DNA from: UKL13-2 sp036394575
GTDB lineage: Bacteria > Pseudomonadota > Gammaproteobacteria > Burkholderiales > Usitatibacteraceae
Assembly (NCBI GenBank): GCA_036394575.1
Contig: DASWEY010000019.1
Location: forward strand, 49,011 to 113,010
Length of the DNA: 64,000 nt
Reading direction: 5' to 3'
Shown: positions 1-12,268 of the stretch, piece by piece
Position numbering within the stretch: the first letter of the stretch is position 1
How the letters are laid out: the number at the start of each line of letters is the position of its first letter
The notes under the pieces: model-generated
Databases searched by the model: none
Seen by the model: the letters and a program-made list of their open reading frames with translations, nothing else
What the model was told of the DNA's origin: nothing
Program-made: the position numbers and the translations under genes

Positions 1-105
1 GTTTTTGTTCGGGACGTGGCCCGGTGCTGTTGCTGTGCAAGATTTCAGTGCTGCAAATTCGGTGTTGCTGGATGCGTGGGCGCCCCGATGCGCCCTTGAT
101 GCAAC

Positions 106-330
106 CTAATGCGCGAACGCCAGATGCGCCGCGCGGGTGACGTCGGCCAGGGTGCCGAAGTTGTCGTACACCGTCGGCGCTTCCACCGCCCCGCGCATAT
201 GCTTGATGGCGAGCACGCAATCGCCGCGCCGCTTGTAGGACTGGGCGGCGGTGGCGAGCTTGTCGCCACTGGCCGCGGCCAGGTACCAGCGCCATTCGTT
301 GCGGATGTCCTGATAAAGATGGAAAACCAT
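106..330 (-). CDS. DUF1508 (YegP-like) small protein, copy 1
   Basis: A 74-residue protein of the YegP/DUF1508 type. It opens with the family pattern of an aromatic-rich beta strand, then EWRWYL, a G-x-K-L turn and an S-Y-K-R-R-G-D-C stretch. The ATG at 330 is preferred over a GTG six bases upstream because a G-rich ribosome-binding stretch (GGGGG) sits a few bases before it. Known for the family: very small alpha/beta domain proteins of unclear function, often stress-associated. The next gene is a paralogue in the same orientation, so this is a tandem duplicate. The two have diverged strongly at the C-terminal half. Confidence 0.7.
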   Translation of the reverse strand: MVFHLYQDIRNEWRWYLAAASGDKLATAAQSYKRRGDCVLAIKHMRGAVEAPTVYDNFGTLADVTRAAHLAFAH

Positions 331-443
331 ATACACCCCCCGTTGCTCATTTATGCTGCTTAGGCCCCAGCCCTCTTCCGTTTCAGGCCGCCTGTTTGAT
401 GCCGTGGCGGAAGAGGTAGTGGACGGGATTACTCAATAGCGAA

Positions 444-674
444 TCAATGTTGACGAAAAAAACCCGGCATCTGTAACAGTTCGGTGTTCATCAGGCTCGT
501 GACGTTCTCCAGCACGATGGCCTGATCCGCCGCCTTCACCTGCAAAATCGTTTCGAGGCATTCTTCCTTGTCGCGATAGCCGCTGCCGGAATCCGCGATC
601 TTCTTGCCCTCGTCACTGCTCAACTGCCAACGCCATTCGAGCCTTGCATCCTGGAAGATGTGAAATTGCATCAT
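444..674 (-). CDS. DUF1508 (YegP-like) small protein, copy 2
   Basis: A 76-residue DUF1508 protein: FHIFQDARLEWRWQLS, then G-K-K-I-A-D-S-G-S-G-Y and a K-E-E-C-L segment, matching the family's beta-beta-alpha unit. Start: two consecutive ATG codons preceded by an AAGGA ribosome-binding site. It lies downstream of nrdA in the same direction with 245 bp and a strong stem-loop between, so it is probably transcribed separately. Function is unknown; the family assignment is from pattern recognition only. Confidence 0.72.
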   Translation of the reverse strand: MMQFHIFQDARLEWRWQLSSDEGKKIADSGSGYRDKEECLETILQVKAADQAIVLENVTSLMNTELLQMPGFFRQH

Positions 675-832
675 CGGTCCTTTTCGGGTGGTGGTTGGGT
701 GCTGCTTGCTGCCTGCTACTGTTGACGCATTTAAAACTGGTGGTGTCGTTCCGAAACGCTGCTACGTGTGCCGCACTACTACTTTTGAATTGCTCCGGAC
801 TCAACTACTTCCGCTGCGTTAAAACTTTGTTT

Positions 833-870
833 GTCGCCCCGGCTCATTTTCGTTTCCGGGCCGGGGCGAC
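833..870 (-). terminator. stem-loop after nrdA
   Basis: GTCGCCCCGGC (833-843) pairs perfectly with GCCGGGGCGAC (860-870) around a 16-base loop, 50 bp beyond the nrdA stop. Read on the minus strand it is followed by a weakly T-rich stretch (AAACAAAGTTTT), so it is a plausible but not textbook intrinsic terminator. Confidence 0.55.
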
Positions 871-919
871 ATAGCTGAGTTTGGCGAGTGTTATTGGCAT
901 CTCGCCGCACTACGTTTCA

Positions 920-3910
<2,991 letters not shown>

Positions 3911-4177
3911 GGTCAGTCTCCTGTCAAATGCTTTTTGTTTTGAAAACAGTGTGTTAGTACGCAAATACTTAACGCAAAACGTTACGCAAACTCGTTGCGC
4001 AAACCCGGTTCGTTTCCCACTCACCGGCCCTTTTGTCTGCCGTCTGCCGCCTGCTGCGTACTGCGTACCGCACACACCACTTATGCCCAAGCCGCCACCG
4101 TGTTGCTTGTTGCGGTGAAGCTTCTGGCACGCAAGCCGCCTATGGAAGCTCCAGAGGCCGGATTGCGGAACGCGGAG

Positions 4178-4243
4178 TTGTCCACAGACTATCCACCGCG
4201 CGTCCCAACCTTTACAGTCCGGTTGGGAACAGAATTATCCACA
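4178..4243. promoter_or_regulatory. two DnaA boxes in the nrdA leader
   Basis: TTATCCACA at 4235-4243 is a perfect consensus DnaA box. TTGTCCACA at 4178-4186 differs at one position. In E. coli nrdAB is controlled by DnaA, so boxes here fit replication-coupled control of nrdA. They lie just downstream of the predicted transcription start. Confidence 0.7.
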
Positions 4244-4247
4244 GCTG

Positions 4248-4294
4248 ACACAATATCTTGTGCCTGCAAGGGTCAGAACGCACTATATCGTGCG
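4248..4294. promoter_or_regulatory. tandem NrdR boxes (nrdA operator)
   Basis: Two 16-bp near-palindromes, ACACAATATCTTGTGC (4248-4263) and CGCACTATATCGTGCG (4279-4294), match the NrdR consensus ACACWATATATWGTGT. They are separated by 15 bp, so their centres are 31 bp apart, three helical turns, which is the spacing NrdR needs to bind both. Box 2 overlaps the predicted -10. Confidence 0.88.
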
Positions 4295-4311
4295 CTTTCA
4301 AGAAAATGCAA
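4282..4311 (-). promoter_or_regulatory. predicted sigma-70 promoter of nrdA
   Basis: On the minus strand TTGCAT (4311-4306) and TATAGT (4287-4282) are separated by 18 bp. The -10 lies inside NrdR box 2, so repressor binding would occlude it. An alternative -10 (TATTGT) lies in box 1. Confidence 0.5.
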
Positions 4312-4421
4312 CAGTAATTTTTTTATCTGAATTTCGCCAGTAAAAACAAACACTTCAAGCATTAAAACCAGGGTGAAAATAACCTTGCAGTTCATGTGCT
4401 TTGTGAAGGTTTGCAAGGCCC

Positions 4422-4476
4422 AGAAATGACGCGCTTTCCGGGCCAAAAAGCCTTGGAAAGGCGCATGGATGCTGGG
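4422..4476 (-). repeat. family A palindromic repeat, degenerate copy 1
   Basis: GCGCTTTCC (4431-4439) and GGAAAGGCGC (4455-4464) form an imperfect stem, followed by GATGCTGGGG, which corresponds to the AATGCTGGA end of better copies. It lies between nrdA's leader and the end of the GGDEF-EAL gene. This is the most decayed copy. Confidence 0.5.
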
Positions 4477-4596
4477 GTTCGCGCTTTTGGCGCCGGGTGA
4501 TGCACGGCCAGACAGGCAGTTTTTTGGCTGGCGCCATATCCCCTGAGCAGGGGATGGGGGCGGCCCGCGCCGGCGCGCGGCAGGCTGGTTGCGCCG

Positions 4597-7500
4597 CTAA
4601 TTTCGCAAAAACCGCGCTTCGAATTCCGCCGCCGGCAGGGGCTCGCTGAACAGGAAGCCCTGGCATTCGTCGCAGTTGAGCTCGGCCAGCAGGCGCTTCT
4701 GCGCCTCGGTTTCCACCCCCTCGGCGATCACGGTCAGCTTCAGGCTGTGGCCGAGCGCGACGACGGCGGTGATGATGGCGGTGGCGTCGAGGCTGGTCTC
4801 GACGTCGCGCACGAAGCTCTGGTCGATTTTCAGGGTGTCGATATGGAAACGGCGCAGATAGGCCAGCGAGGAATAGCCGGTGCCGAAATCGTCGATGGCG
4901 ATCTTCACGCCCAGGTCGGAGATCTGGCGCAGCACGTCGATATTGTCGTCGGCATGCGCCATCAGCAGGCTCTCGGTGACTTCGAGCTCCAGGAAGCGTG
5001 GCTCCAGCCCGGCGCGGTACAGCGCGTTATGCACGCTGCGCGCGAGGCCGCGGTTGAGCTGGCCCACCGAGAGATTGATCGCCAGCGACAGCGGCTCGCG
5101 GCTGGGGTGGTGGCTGCGCTGCTGGGTAAAATCGCGCCAGGCGCGCGCCTGCGCGCAGCCCTGCCGCAGCACCCACTCGCCGAGCGGGCCGATCAACCCG
5201 GTTTCCTCGGCGATCGGAATGAATTGCGCCGGCGAGATCAGACCCAGCTGCGGATGACGCCAGCGCAGCAGCGCCTCGGCCCCGGTGAGGTGCCCGTCGA
5301 CGAGGCTGAACTTGGGATGGTAATAAAGTTCGAATTCCTCGCTCTCGATGGCGCGCTTGAGGGTGCTTTCCATACTCAGTTTTTCGACGGCGCGCGCATT
5401 CATCTGCGGCGAGAAATACTGGTAGCTCTGGCGGCGGTGTTCCTTGGCGAAGGACATGGCCATATCGGCATTGCGGATCAGGGTGGCGGCGTCGGCGGCG
5501 TCGTTGGGGTAGACGCTGATGCCGACGGTGACCGAGCTGTCGAGGTTGCGGCCGTCGACGGCGAACGGCTTGGCCAGCGCCTGGATGATGTTCTGCGCCA
5601 CCGCGCCGGCGTCTTCGGGTGCGCGCAGGGTGGCCAGCACCACTGCGAATTCATCGCCGCCGAAACGCGCCAGGGTGTCGCCCTCGGTCATCATGCCGGC
5701 GATGCGCGCGGCCACCTGTTTGAGCAGGCCGTCGCCGGTGGCATAGCCCAGGGAATCGTTGATCACCTTGAAGCGGTCGAGGTCGAACAGCAGCACGCCG
5801 ATCATCTGCTGGTTGCGCTGCGCCACCAGGATCGCCTGCGAGAGGCGGTCCATCATCAGGCGGCGGTTGGGCAGCTGGGTCAGCAGGTCGCGGGTGGCCA
5901 GTTCCTCGATGCGTTCCTCGGCGGCCTTGCGCTCGGTGATGTCGAGGCCGGTGCCGCGAAAGCCGATGCGGCTGCCGTCGGTGGCGTAGAACGGCACGCC
6001 GGACACGCGCTGCCAGATGCGGCGCCCGTCGCGGGTGATGGAGACATGCTCGAGATTGCGGATCGGCTCGGCGGTATCGCCGCGCAAATCGAACCAGGCC
6101 CTGACGCGTGCGGCCTCTTCCGGCGGCATGAAATCGTAGGCGCTCCTGCCGAGCACTTCGTCGACCGGGTAGCCCAGCACTTTTTCGATGCGCGAGGAGA
6201 CGTACAGGTAGCGGCGCTGCCGATCGGACTCCCACACGTATTCGCCTGCGGCCTCGACCACGTCGGCGAAGCGGCGCTCGCTTTCGCGCAACTGGAGCTC
6301 GGCGCGCTTGCGGTCGGTGACGTCCGACATTACCGCCAGCATGCAACTCTCGCCACGCAGTTCGATGATCTCGCTCGACATCAGGGTTTCGGCGATCGAG
6401 CCGTCCTTGCGGCGCAGACGGAACTCGAACTCGCGCGCGCGCCCCTGTGTCCGCAGTTGCTCGACCAGCCGGGCGCGATCCTGCGGCGACACCCAGATGC
6501 CCAGGTCCAGCGAACGCCTGCCCAGCATTTCCTCGCGCGTGTAGCCGCACAGGCGCAACCAGGCGTCGTTGAATTCGACATAGACGCCGGTGTCCAGGTT
6601 GGAGATCACGATCGCGTCGGGGCTGGAATGGAAAATGCGCGCGAAGCGCTCGTCGGACTCGCGCTGCTGGGCCTCGGCGCGCTTGCGCGCACTGATGTCG
6701 GCCAGCACCGAGATCGCGCAGGGCTCGCCCTGCAGCTCGATCACGTCGGCGGCCAGCACCACATCGGCGAGACTACCGTCCTTGCGGCGCAGGCGGAACT
6801 CGAAGTCGCGCACCCGCCCGTGCGCCTGCATCTGTTCGACCAGGTAGGCGCGATCCTCGGCCGAGAACCAGGTGCCGATCTCGAGTGCGCGCTTGCCGAT
6901 GATTTCCTCGCGCGTATAGCCGGTGAGCGCGAACCAGGCTTCATTGGCCTCGAGATAGGTGCTTTGGTACAGGTGCGAAATGACGATCGCATCGGGGCTC
7001 GCATGGAAGATCTTGGCGAAGCGCTCGTCGGATTCGCGCTTCTGCGCCTCGGCGCGTTTGCGCGCGGTCAGGTCGAAGGCGGTGGCGATCACGCAGGGCT
7101 GCCCGCCGAACTCGATGACCTGCGCCGAATACAGCACTTCCACCGCCTGCCCGTCGGCGGCGGTCAGAACCACCTCGGTCGGATCGATGCGCCCGTTTTC
7201 ATGCATTTGCGCAATCACCATCTGGCGCTGGGCCTTGTTCCGCCAGACACCGAGTTCCGGGGTGGTGCGACCGATCACCTGCTCGCGGGTGAAATGCATC
7301 ATGTCGAGCCCGGCCTGGTTGACCTCGAACACACGGCCGTCGGCCAAACTACTGATGGTGGCCGGGATCGGACTGTTGGCGAACACCATGGCAAACAGTT
7401 TTTGCGAGCGCGCCAGTTCGACCATGCCCTGTCGCTGTTCGGCGCGGCTGCTGACCAGGAGCAAGGCGGCCAGCGCCACCGCATAGCCGAAGCCCTGCTG

Positions 7501-8310
7501 CTGCAGCACGGCCGCGGTGACGGCGAGATTGGAGAACGGGCCGAAGTCGAAGCGCGTGCCGATGATGACGACCACGGCGACCAGAAAATTCGACAGGGCC
7601 ACCTGACGCACCTCGCCTTCCAGGGCGGCCCATACCGCAACCGGGAACACTGCCAGCAGCAGCACGTTCTGCAGCCAGGGCCAGTTTTCGGGCAACAGGA
7701 AAAACACGCCGGCGGCCAGCAGCGCCGGCGTCAGGGCGTTGACCACCGCGGACCAGGACAGCGCCTCCCGCCAGCGCCGGAACGCGAAGCCGTACCAGGA
7801 CAGCAGCAGCGGTGCAGCGCAGGCGATGCCGACGGCGTCGCCCAGCCACCAGGTGACCCAGGCGGCGAACTGGTTGGCGACCGGCAGGGTGCCGCTGAGG
7901 CGCAGGGCGACGATGCCGATGCAGGCCGCGATCATCGCCGTGCCCAGGGCCGCCGGCACCATCAGCAACAGGGCCTCGCGCGCATGCTGCAGCCGGTATT
8001 CGCCGCCCCAGAAGCGTCGCATCAGCCAGGCGCCGGCCAGCGCTTCCAGGGTGTTGCCGCAGGCGATCATGAGGCGGAATTGCGGCTCCAGCACCGCATC
8101 CAGATTGGCCAGGAAGGCGCCCAGCAACACCCCCGGCCACAGCCGCATCCCGCCCAGCATCAGCGCGACCAGGGCGATGCCCGAGGGCATCCAGGCCGGG
8201 GTGACATGGCCGTGCACCGACGCCAGCATCAGGCCGAGCTTGGCGGTGATGATGTAAGCGACGATCAACAGCGCCAGGTTACGAAAATAGGGAACGGAAT
8301 TGAGCTTCAT
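4597..8310 (-). CDS. MASE1-PAS(x4)-GGDEF-EAL cyclic-di-GMP signalling protein
   Basis: A 1237-residue membrane protein predicted to make and/or degrade cyclic di-GMP. Order: MASE1 sensor with about eight membrane spans (5-300), four PAS domains (starting near 310, 435, 563 and 687), GGDEF (810-970) and EAL (985-1237). GGDEF is intact (RFGGDEF near 883). The inhibitory RxxD site before it is lost (TEGD). EAL retains its catalytic set: EALLRW, the INLS Asn, TES Glu, IDDFGTGYS, KIDQ Lys, AEGVE and QG. The ATG at 8310 (MKLNSV) is preferred because the longer frame to 8427 would overlap ampD. Substrate balance cannot be told from sequence. Confidence 0.9.
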   Translation of the reverse strand: MKLNSVPYFRNLALLIVAYIITAKLGLMLASVHGHVTPAWMPSGIALVALMLGGMRLWPGVLLGAFLANLDAVLEPQFRLMIACGNTLEALAGAWLMRRFWGGEYRLQHAREALLLMVPAALGTAMIAACIGIVALRLSGTLPVANQFAAWVTWWLGDAVGIACAAPLLLSWYGFAFRRWREALSWSAVVNALTPALLAAGVFFLLPENWPWLQNVLLLAVFPVAVWAALEGEVRQVALSNFLVAVVVIIGTRFDFGPFSNLAVTAAVLQQQGFGYAVALAALLLVSSRAEQRQGMVELARSQKLFAMVFANSPIPATISSLADGRVFEVNQAGLDMMHFTREQVIGRTTPELGVWRNKAQRQMVIAQMHENGRIDPTEVVLTAADGQAVEVLYSAQVIEFGGQPCVIATAFDLTARKRAEAQKRESDERFAKIFHASPDAIVISHLYQSTYLEANEAWFALTGYTREEIIGKRALEIGTWFSAEDRAYLVEQMQAHGRVRDFEFRLRRKDGSLADVVLAADVIELQGEPCAISVLADISARKRAEAQQRESDERFARIFHSSPDAIVISNLDTGVYVEFNDAWLRLCGYTREEMLGRRSLDLGIWVSPQDRARLVEQLRTQGRAREFEFRLRRKDGSIAETLMSSEIIELRGESCMLAVMSDVTDRKRAELQLRESERRFADVVEAAGEYVWESDRQRRYLYVSSRIEKVLGYPVDEVLGRSAYDFMPPEEAARVRAWFDLRGDTAEPIRNLEHVSITRDGRRIWQRVSGVPFYATDGSRIGFRGTGLDITERKAAEERIEELATRDLLTQLPNRRLMMDRLSQAILVAQRNQQMIGVLLFDLDRFKVINDSLGYATGDGLLKQVAARIAGMMTEGDTLARFGGDEFAVVLATLRAPEDAGAVAQNIIQALAKPFAVDGRNLDSSVTVGISVYPNDAADAATLIRNADMAMSFAKEHRRQSYQYFSPQMNARAVEKLSMESTLKRAIESEEFELYYHPKFSLVDGHLTGAEALLRWRHPQLGLISPAQFIPIAEETGLIGPLGEWVLRQGCAQARAWRDFTQQRSHHPSREPLSLAINLSVGQLNRGLARSVHNALYRAGLEPRFLELEVTESLLMAHADDNIDVLRQISDLGVKIAIDDFGTGYSSLAYLRRFHIDTLKIDQSFVRDVETSLDATAIITAVVALGHSLKLTVIAEGVETEAQKRLLAELNCDECQGFLFSEPLPAAEFEARFLRN

Positions 8311-8387
8311 GTACACGGTAAAGGCAGGAGCGGCGTCGACGCAGGCGTCGCGGCGCCGGTCGCGGGATGGAGCGGAAGCGGCTGATT

Positions 8388-8978
8388 CTAGTGCGGTAAA
8401 TTCAGTGCGGTGCGCAGGCGTGTCCAATCGAACGCCGGGCCGGGATCGGTCTTGCGCCCCGGAGAAATATCGGCATGTCCGGCCAGCGCCAGCGGGCCGT
8501 AGTGCGCAAACAGGGAGGCCGTCAGGTCCGTCAGCGTCTCGTACTGGGCATCGGTATAGGCGATATCATCCGCCCCCTCGAGTTCGATGCCAATCGAAAA
8601 ATCGTTGCAGCGCTCGCGGCCGCGCCAGCTGGACGCGCCGGCATGCCAGGCGCGCAGCTCACAGGGCACGAACTGGATCAGCTCACCGTCGCGGCGAATG
8701 AAGAAATGCGCGGACACGCGCAGATCCTTGATGGTCTCGTAATAGGGGTGGGCCGCCGGGTCGAGCCGGTTGGTGAACAGCTCAAGCACGCCGTTGCCGC
8801 CAAAGGCATTCGGGGGCAGCGAAATATTGTGGATCACCAGCAGCGAAATCGGCTCATGCTCGGGACGCTCGTCGAAATTGGGCGAGGCGATATAGCGGGC
8901 GCCGCCGCACATGCCGGCGATATCGATCAGGAAACGGGGAGGCTTTTCAGCGGGGACATCGGGATCGAATAACGACAT
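8388..8978 (-). CDS. ampD: 1,6-anhydro-N-acetylmuramyl-L-alanine amidase AmpD
   Basis: Cytoplasmic zinc amidase of peptidoglycan recycling that cleaves anhydromuramyl peptides and so keeps AmpR-type beta-lactamase induction low. The 196-residue protein has the family's zinc ligands in VIHNIS, RAWHAGAS and KTDPGPAFDW, the catalytic-region Glu in IGIELEG, and the C-GGARYIASPNFDERP start typical of AmpD. It lies between pilR and the GGDEF-EAL gene on the same strand, the usual Burkholderiales neighbourhood of pilSR. Confidence 0.95.
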   Translation of the reverse strand: MSLFDPDVPAEKPPRFLIDIAGMCGGARYIASPNFDERPEHEPISLLVIHNISLPPNAFGGNGVLELFTNRLDPAAHPYYETIKDLRVSAHFFIRRDGELIQFVPCELRAWHAGASSWRGRERCNDFSIGIELEGADDIAYTDAQYETLTDLTASLFAHYGPLALAGHADISPGRKTDPGPAFDWTRLRTALNLPH

Positions 8979-9090
8979 AGCCGGATTTTAATCGAACTAG
9001 GCGACAAACTCGTTTCAGCCGCGGAAACAAGGCTGTTTATTGCGCAGTCCATTGCGCGCACCGGCTGGGACCGCGCTGTCGAAAATCATG

Positions 9091-9152
9091 CAGAACGCCA
9101 TTTGGCGCGGGTTTCGGGGAAAAAATGGCTGGAAAGGCGCGCCAATGCTGGA
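9091..9152 (-). repeat. family A palindromic repeat, copy 2
   Basis: CAGAACGCCATTTGGCGCGG at the left and CGCGCCAATGCTGGA at the right; TTGGCGCG (9102-9109) pairs with CGCGCCAA (9138-9145). It sits 24 bp downstream of the pilR stop in the pilR-ampD gap. Confidence 0.8.
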
Positions 9153-9176
9153 GATTGGCCATCACATTTAATATCC

Positions 9177-10574
9177 CTACTCGATGCCGAGACGGTCGAG
9201 GCGGTAGCGCAGCGAACGGAAAGTGATCCCCAGCACCTTGGCGGCCGCCGTCTTGTTGAAGCGCGTCGATTCCAGCGCCTTCATGATCTGTTGGCGCTCG
9301 ATCTGGTCGAGGTATTCATGCAGGGGCATGGTGCGCTCGCCGATTACGCCGCTGCTGGCGCTCATCGGCTCGCGGCCCTCGGTGAGGTACAAATCGGCCT
9401 CGCGGATCACCTTGCCGTCGCACAATGCCAGGGCGCGCTCGAGGATATTTTCGAGTTCGCGCACATTGCCGGGATAGTCGTAGCCGACCAGGGCATTGAG
9501 CGCGCCGGCGGCCAGCTCGGGCACCGGCGTGCCGACCTGCAGGGCCAGGCGCTCCAGCACCTTTTGCACCATCAGCGGAATGTCCTCGGGGATCTCGCGC
9601 AGGCTCGGCATCTTCAGTTCGATGACATTGAGGCGGTAGAACAGATCCTGGCGGAATTCGCCGGCGGCGACCTTGTCGTTCAGGTTCTTGTGGGTGGCGC
9701 TGATGATGCGGAAGTCAACCTGGAATTCGCCGGTGTCGCCCAGCTTGCGCACCTTCTTTTCCTGGATGACGCGCAGCAGTTTTACCTGCATCAGCAGGGG
9801 CAGATCGCCGACCTCGTCGAGAAACAGGGTGCCGCCGTCGGCGGCATGCAGAAAACCGTCCTTGTCGCCATCGGCGCCGGTGAACGCGCCTTTTTTGTAG
9901 CCGAAGAATTCGCTCTCCATCAGGTTTTCGGGAATGGCGCCGCAGTTGACGGCGACGAATTGCGCCTCGCGGCGCGCGCTGCCGGAATGGATCAGGCGCG
10001 CGGCGACTTCCTTGCCGGTGCCGGATTCGCCGGCGATGTATACCGGCGCCTGGCTGCGCGCCAGCTTGCCGATCATGTCGCGGGCACGCGCGATCGGCGC
10101 CGATTCGCCGAGCAGGCGCGGACCGGCGCCGTTCGCCTTGTCCGCCGCCGCCGATTTCTTGCCGCGCTCGCTGCGCTCATTTTTTTCCGCGCGCTCGGCC
10201 GGCGTGCGCGGCAGGTTGAGCGCCGCGGTGATCACTTCGCGCAGCTGCTTCAGCTGGATCGGCTTGGAAATGTAGTCGAAAGCGCCGGCCTTCAGCGCCG
10301 CCACCGCGTTCTCGGTGCTGCCGAAGGCGGTGATCACGGCCACCGGCGTGTTGCCGTGATGCTCGGCGATATGCTGCAGCACGCGCAGGCCGTCGCCATC
10401 GGGCAGGCGCATATCGGTCAGGCACAGATCGTAGCTGCGCTCGGCCAGGCGGGCGAACGCGTGCTCGCAGCTGGCCGCACTGTCGGCCTCGACGCCCATG
10501 CGCATCAGGGTCAGCACCAGCAGTTCGCGGATATCGGCTTCGTCGTCGACGATCAGTACATGTTTGGCCGTCAT
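9177..10574 (-). CDS. pilR: type IV pilus response regulator PilR (sigma-54 activator)
   Basis: NtrC-type activator, 465 residues, that normally switches on sigma-54-dependent pilA transcription. Receiver at 1-125 with the acidic pocket D10/D11 and phospho-acceptor D54; AAA+ domain with Walker A GESGTGKE near 181, the sigma-54 contact loop GAFTGA near 231 and LFLDEVGDL; C-terminal Fis-type helix-turn-helix (FNKTAAAKVLGITFRSLRYR). It follows pilS with a 20-bp gap, so the pair is cotranscribed. pilA itself is not in this window. Confidence 0.95.
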   Translation of the reverse strand: MTAKHVLIVDDEADIRELLVLTLMRMGVEADSAASCEHAFARLAERSYDLCLTDMRLPDGDGLRVLQHIAEHHGNTPVAVITAFGSTENAVAALKAGAFDYISKPIQLKQLREVITAALNLPRTPAERAEKNERSERGKKSAAADKANGAGPRLLGESAPIARARDMIGKLARSQAPVYIAGESGTGKEVAARLIHSGSARREAQFVAVNCGAIPENLMESEFFGYKKGAFTGADGDKDGFLHAADGGTLFLDEVGDLPLLMQVKLLRVIQEKKVRKLGDTGEFQVDFRIISATHKNLNDKVAAGEFRQDLFYRLNVIELKMPSLREIPEDIPLMVQKVLERLALQVGTPVPELAAGALNALVGYDYPGNVRELENILERALALCDGKVIREADLYLTEGREPMSASSGVIGERTMPLHEYLDQIERQQIMKALESTRFNKTAAAKVLGITFRSLRYRLDRLGIE

Positions 10575-10594
10575 GGGTTTCTCTTGCGGGTTGG

Positions 10595-12268
10595 TTATTG
10601 ACGGTGGAAGGTAATGCGGAACGTGGCGCCGGGCGCCGCGCCCGATATTGTTTCAGCGGGCAGGTACTCGATGCGCGCGCCATTGGCCTCGGCCAGCTCC
10701 TGCGCAATATACAGCCCCAGGCCGGTGCCCTGGCTGTCGGTGGTGAAGAAGGGCTCGAACAGATGCGGCAGCGCCTCCACCGACACCCCCGGGCCGTCGT
10801 CGCCGACGGTCAGCGCCGGGGTGCGGTTGTCGGCGCGCACCGACAAGGCCAGGGTCACGCTGCCGGGCAGCCGGCGGCTGTGGCGGCAGGCATTGCGCGT
10901 CAGATTCCACAGCACCTGATCGAGATGGCTGCGATCGAACACGAGGCGCAGGCCGCTGCCGATTTGCAGGCGGATCATGTCGGCGGCGATTTTTTCATTG
11001 CTGCAGAAATCGCGCAGGAACTGCTCGAGATAGGGGCGCGGATCGATCTCCTCGGGATGGGCGCGGTCGCGGCGGTTGAGGTACAGCACTTCCTGCACCA
11101 GACGGTCGAGCCGGTGCGAATTCTGCTGGATGATGGTGAGCAGGCGCACATCGGCCGCGCTGCGTCCGACCTCCTCGCCGAGCAGTTCGGCGGCGTGATT
11201 GATGCTCGACAGGGGGTTGCGGATTTCATGCGCGATGCTGGCGGTGAGTCGCCCCAACGCGACCAGCTTCATCTGCTGCGCCTGCGCGCGGATGCGCCCG
11301 GCATCCTCGATGAACACCACGGTCGGCGACATGCTCAGCCGGCCGATGGCGATGAAGCGCACCTGGTAGTCCTTCTGCGTGGCGGCATCGCGCAGCATCG
11401 GGAAAATGCGGCCGCGGTCGCGCTGCCATTCCCGCAGCAGCGCCGCCAGCGCCGGCGCGCATTCGGCCAGCGGACGGTTGACCGCATTCCTGAGTCCGCC
11501 GACCATCGCCACGCTTTGCGGATTGTGCTGGCGGATCAGGCCCTGCTCGTCGACCACCACGAAGCCGTCCTGCATATCGCGGATCACCAGCTCATTGATC
11601 TGCGCCAGATTGGCCAGATCGACGCCGCGCTCGGCGGCGATCTTCTCCGCACCGGTGGCATATTTGGCCAAGGTGTAACCGAGTCCGGCGATGACGAAAT
11701 AGCTGGCGGCCAGCAGGCCGCTGGCGACGAAGTCGGAGGTGCTGGCATCGAGATACAGGAACTGCCAGGCTTGTTCCATCAATACCGCCAGGGCCGCCAG
11801 CGCGGCATGAAAATAGGCCATGCGTCCGCGCGACACCAGGCCGGCCGCCGCCAGGGTCACCAGCAGCAGCAGGCCGATGCCGCTGCGCGCGCCGCCGGAA
11901 GCATGCATCAGCAGGGTGAGGCCAACCACATCGATGGCGACCTGCATGCTGAGATGCAGATTCGGCGCGAGAAAGCGCACCTTGGCGCTGGCAAGGGCGG
12001 CGGCGGCGGCGAGGAAATAACCGCCGATGACCGAGGCCGCCAGCAGGGGCCCGGTGGAGCCGACCACCTGGAAGCGGTTGAATCCCCAGTAAGTGGCGGC
12101 AAGGATGACGATGATAACGAGGCGATAAATGCAGAATGAAACCAGCGACCGCCACACCAGGTCGAGGGCGCGCGCGCTGTCCGTTACCGGGTCGACAACG
12201 GGCTCGCCCGCGGCCGCGGCACCCGGTTCGGCGCCGGACATGGAGATCTCGGAACCGGGTGCGCTCAC
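10595..12268 (-). CDS. pilS: type IV pilus sensor histidine kinase PilS
   Basis: Membrane sensor kinase partner of PilR, 557 residues. About six hydrophobic segments lie between residues 40 and 210, followed by a PAS-like region (QINELVIRDMQDGFVVVDEQG), HisKA with the phospho-acceptor in SIAHEIRNPLSS (near 347) and a HATPase domain with DDGPGV, FEPFFTT and GTGLGLYIA. In PilS the membrane segments sense pilin abundance (family knowledge). The start codon overlaps the end of the preceding PP0621-family gene by 4 bp. Confidence 0.95.
   Translation of the reverse strand: MSAPGSEISMSGAEPGAAAAGEPVVDPVTDSARALDLVWRSLVSFCIYRLVIIVILAATYWGFNRFQVVGSTGPLLAASVIGGYFLAAAAALASAKVRFLAPNLHLSMQVAIDVVGLTLLMHASGGARSGIGLLLLVTLAAAGLVSRGRMAYFHAALAALAVLMEQAWQFLYLDASTSDFVASGLLAASYFVIAGLGYTLAKYATGAEKIAAERGVDLANLAQINELVIRDMQDGFVVVDEQGLIRQHNPQSVAMVGGLRNAVNRPLAECAPALAALLREWQRDRGRIFPMLRDAATQKDYQVRFIAIGRLSMSPTVVFIEDAGRIRAQAQQMKLVALGRLTASIAHEIRNPLSSINHAAELLGEEVGRSAADVRLLTIIQQNSHRLDRLVQEVLYLNRRDRAHPEEIDPRPYLEQFLRDFCSNEKIAADMIRLQIGSGLRLVFDRSHLDQVLWNLTRNACRHSRRLPGSVTLALSVRADNRTPALTVGDDGPGVSVEALPHLFEPFFTTDSQGTGLGLYIAQELAEANGARIEYLPAETISGAAPGATFRITFHRQ

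Noticed and set aside
4747..8385. 1212-residue + strand open frame
   Set aside because: Antisense of the GGDEF-EAL gene. Its His/Gln/Ala richness is what the complement of such codons gives.
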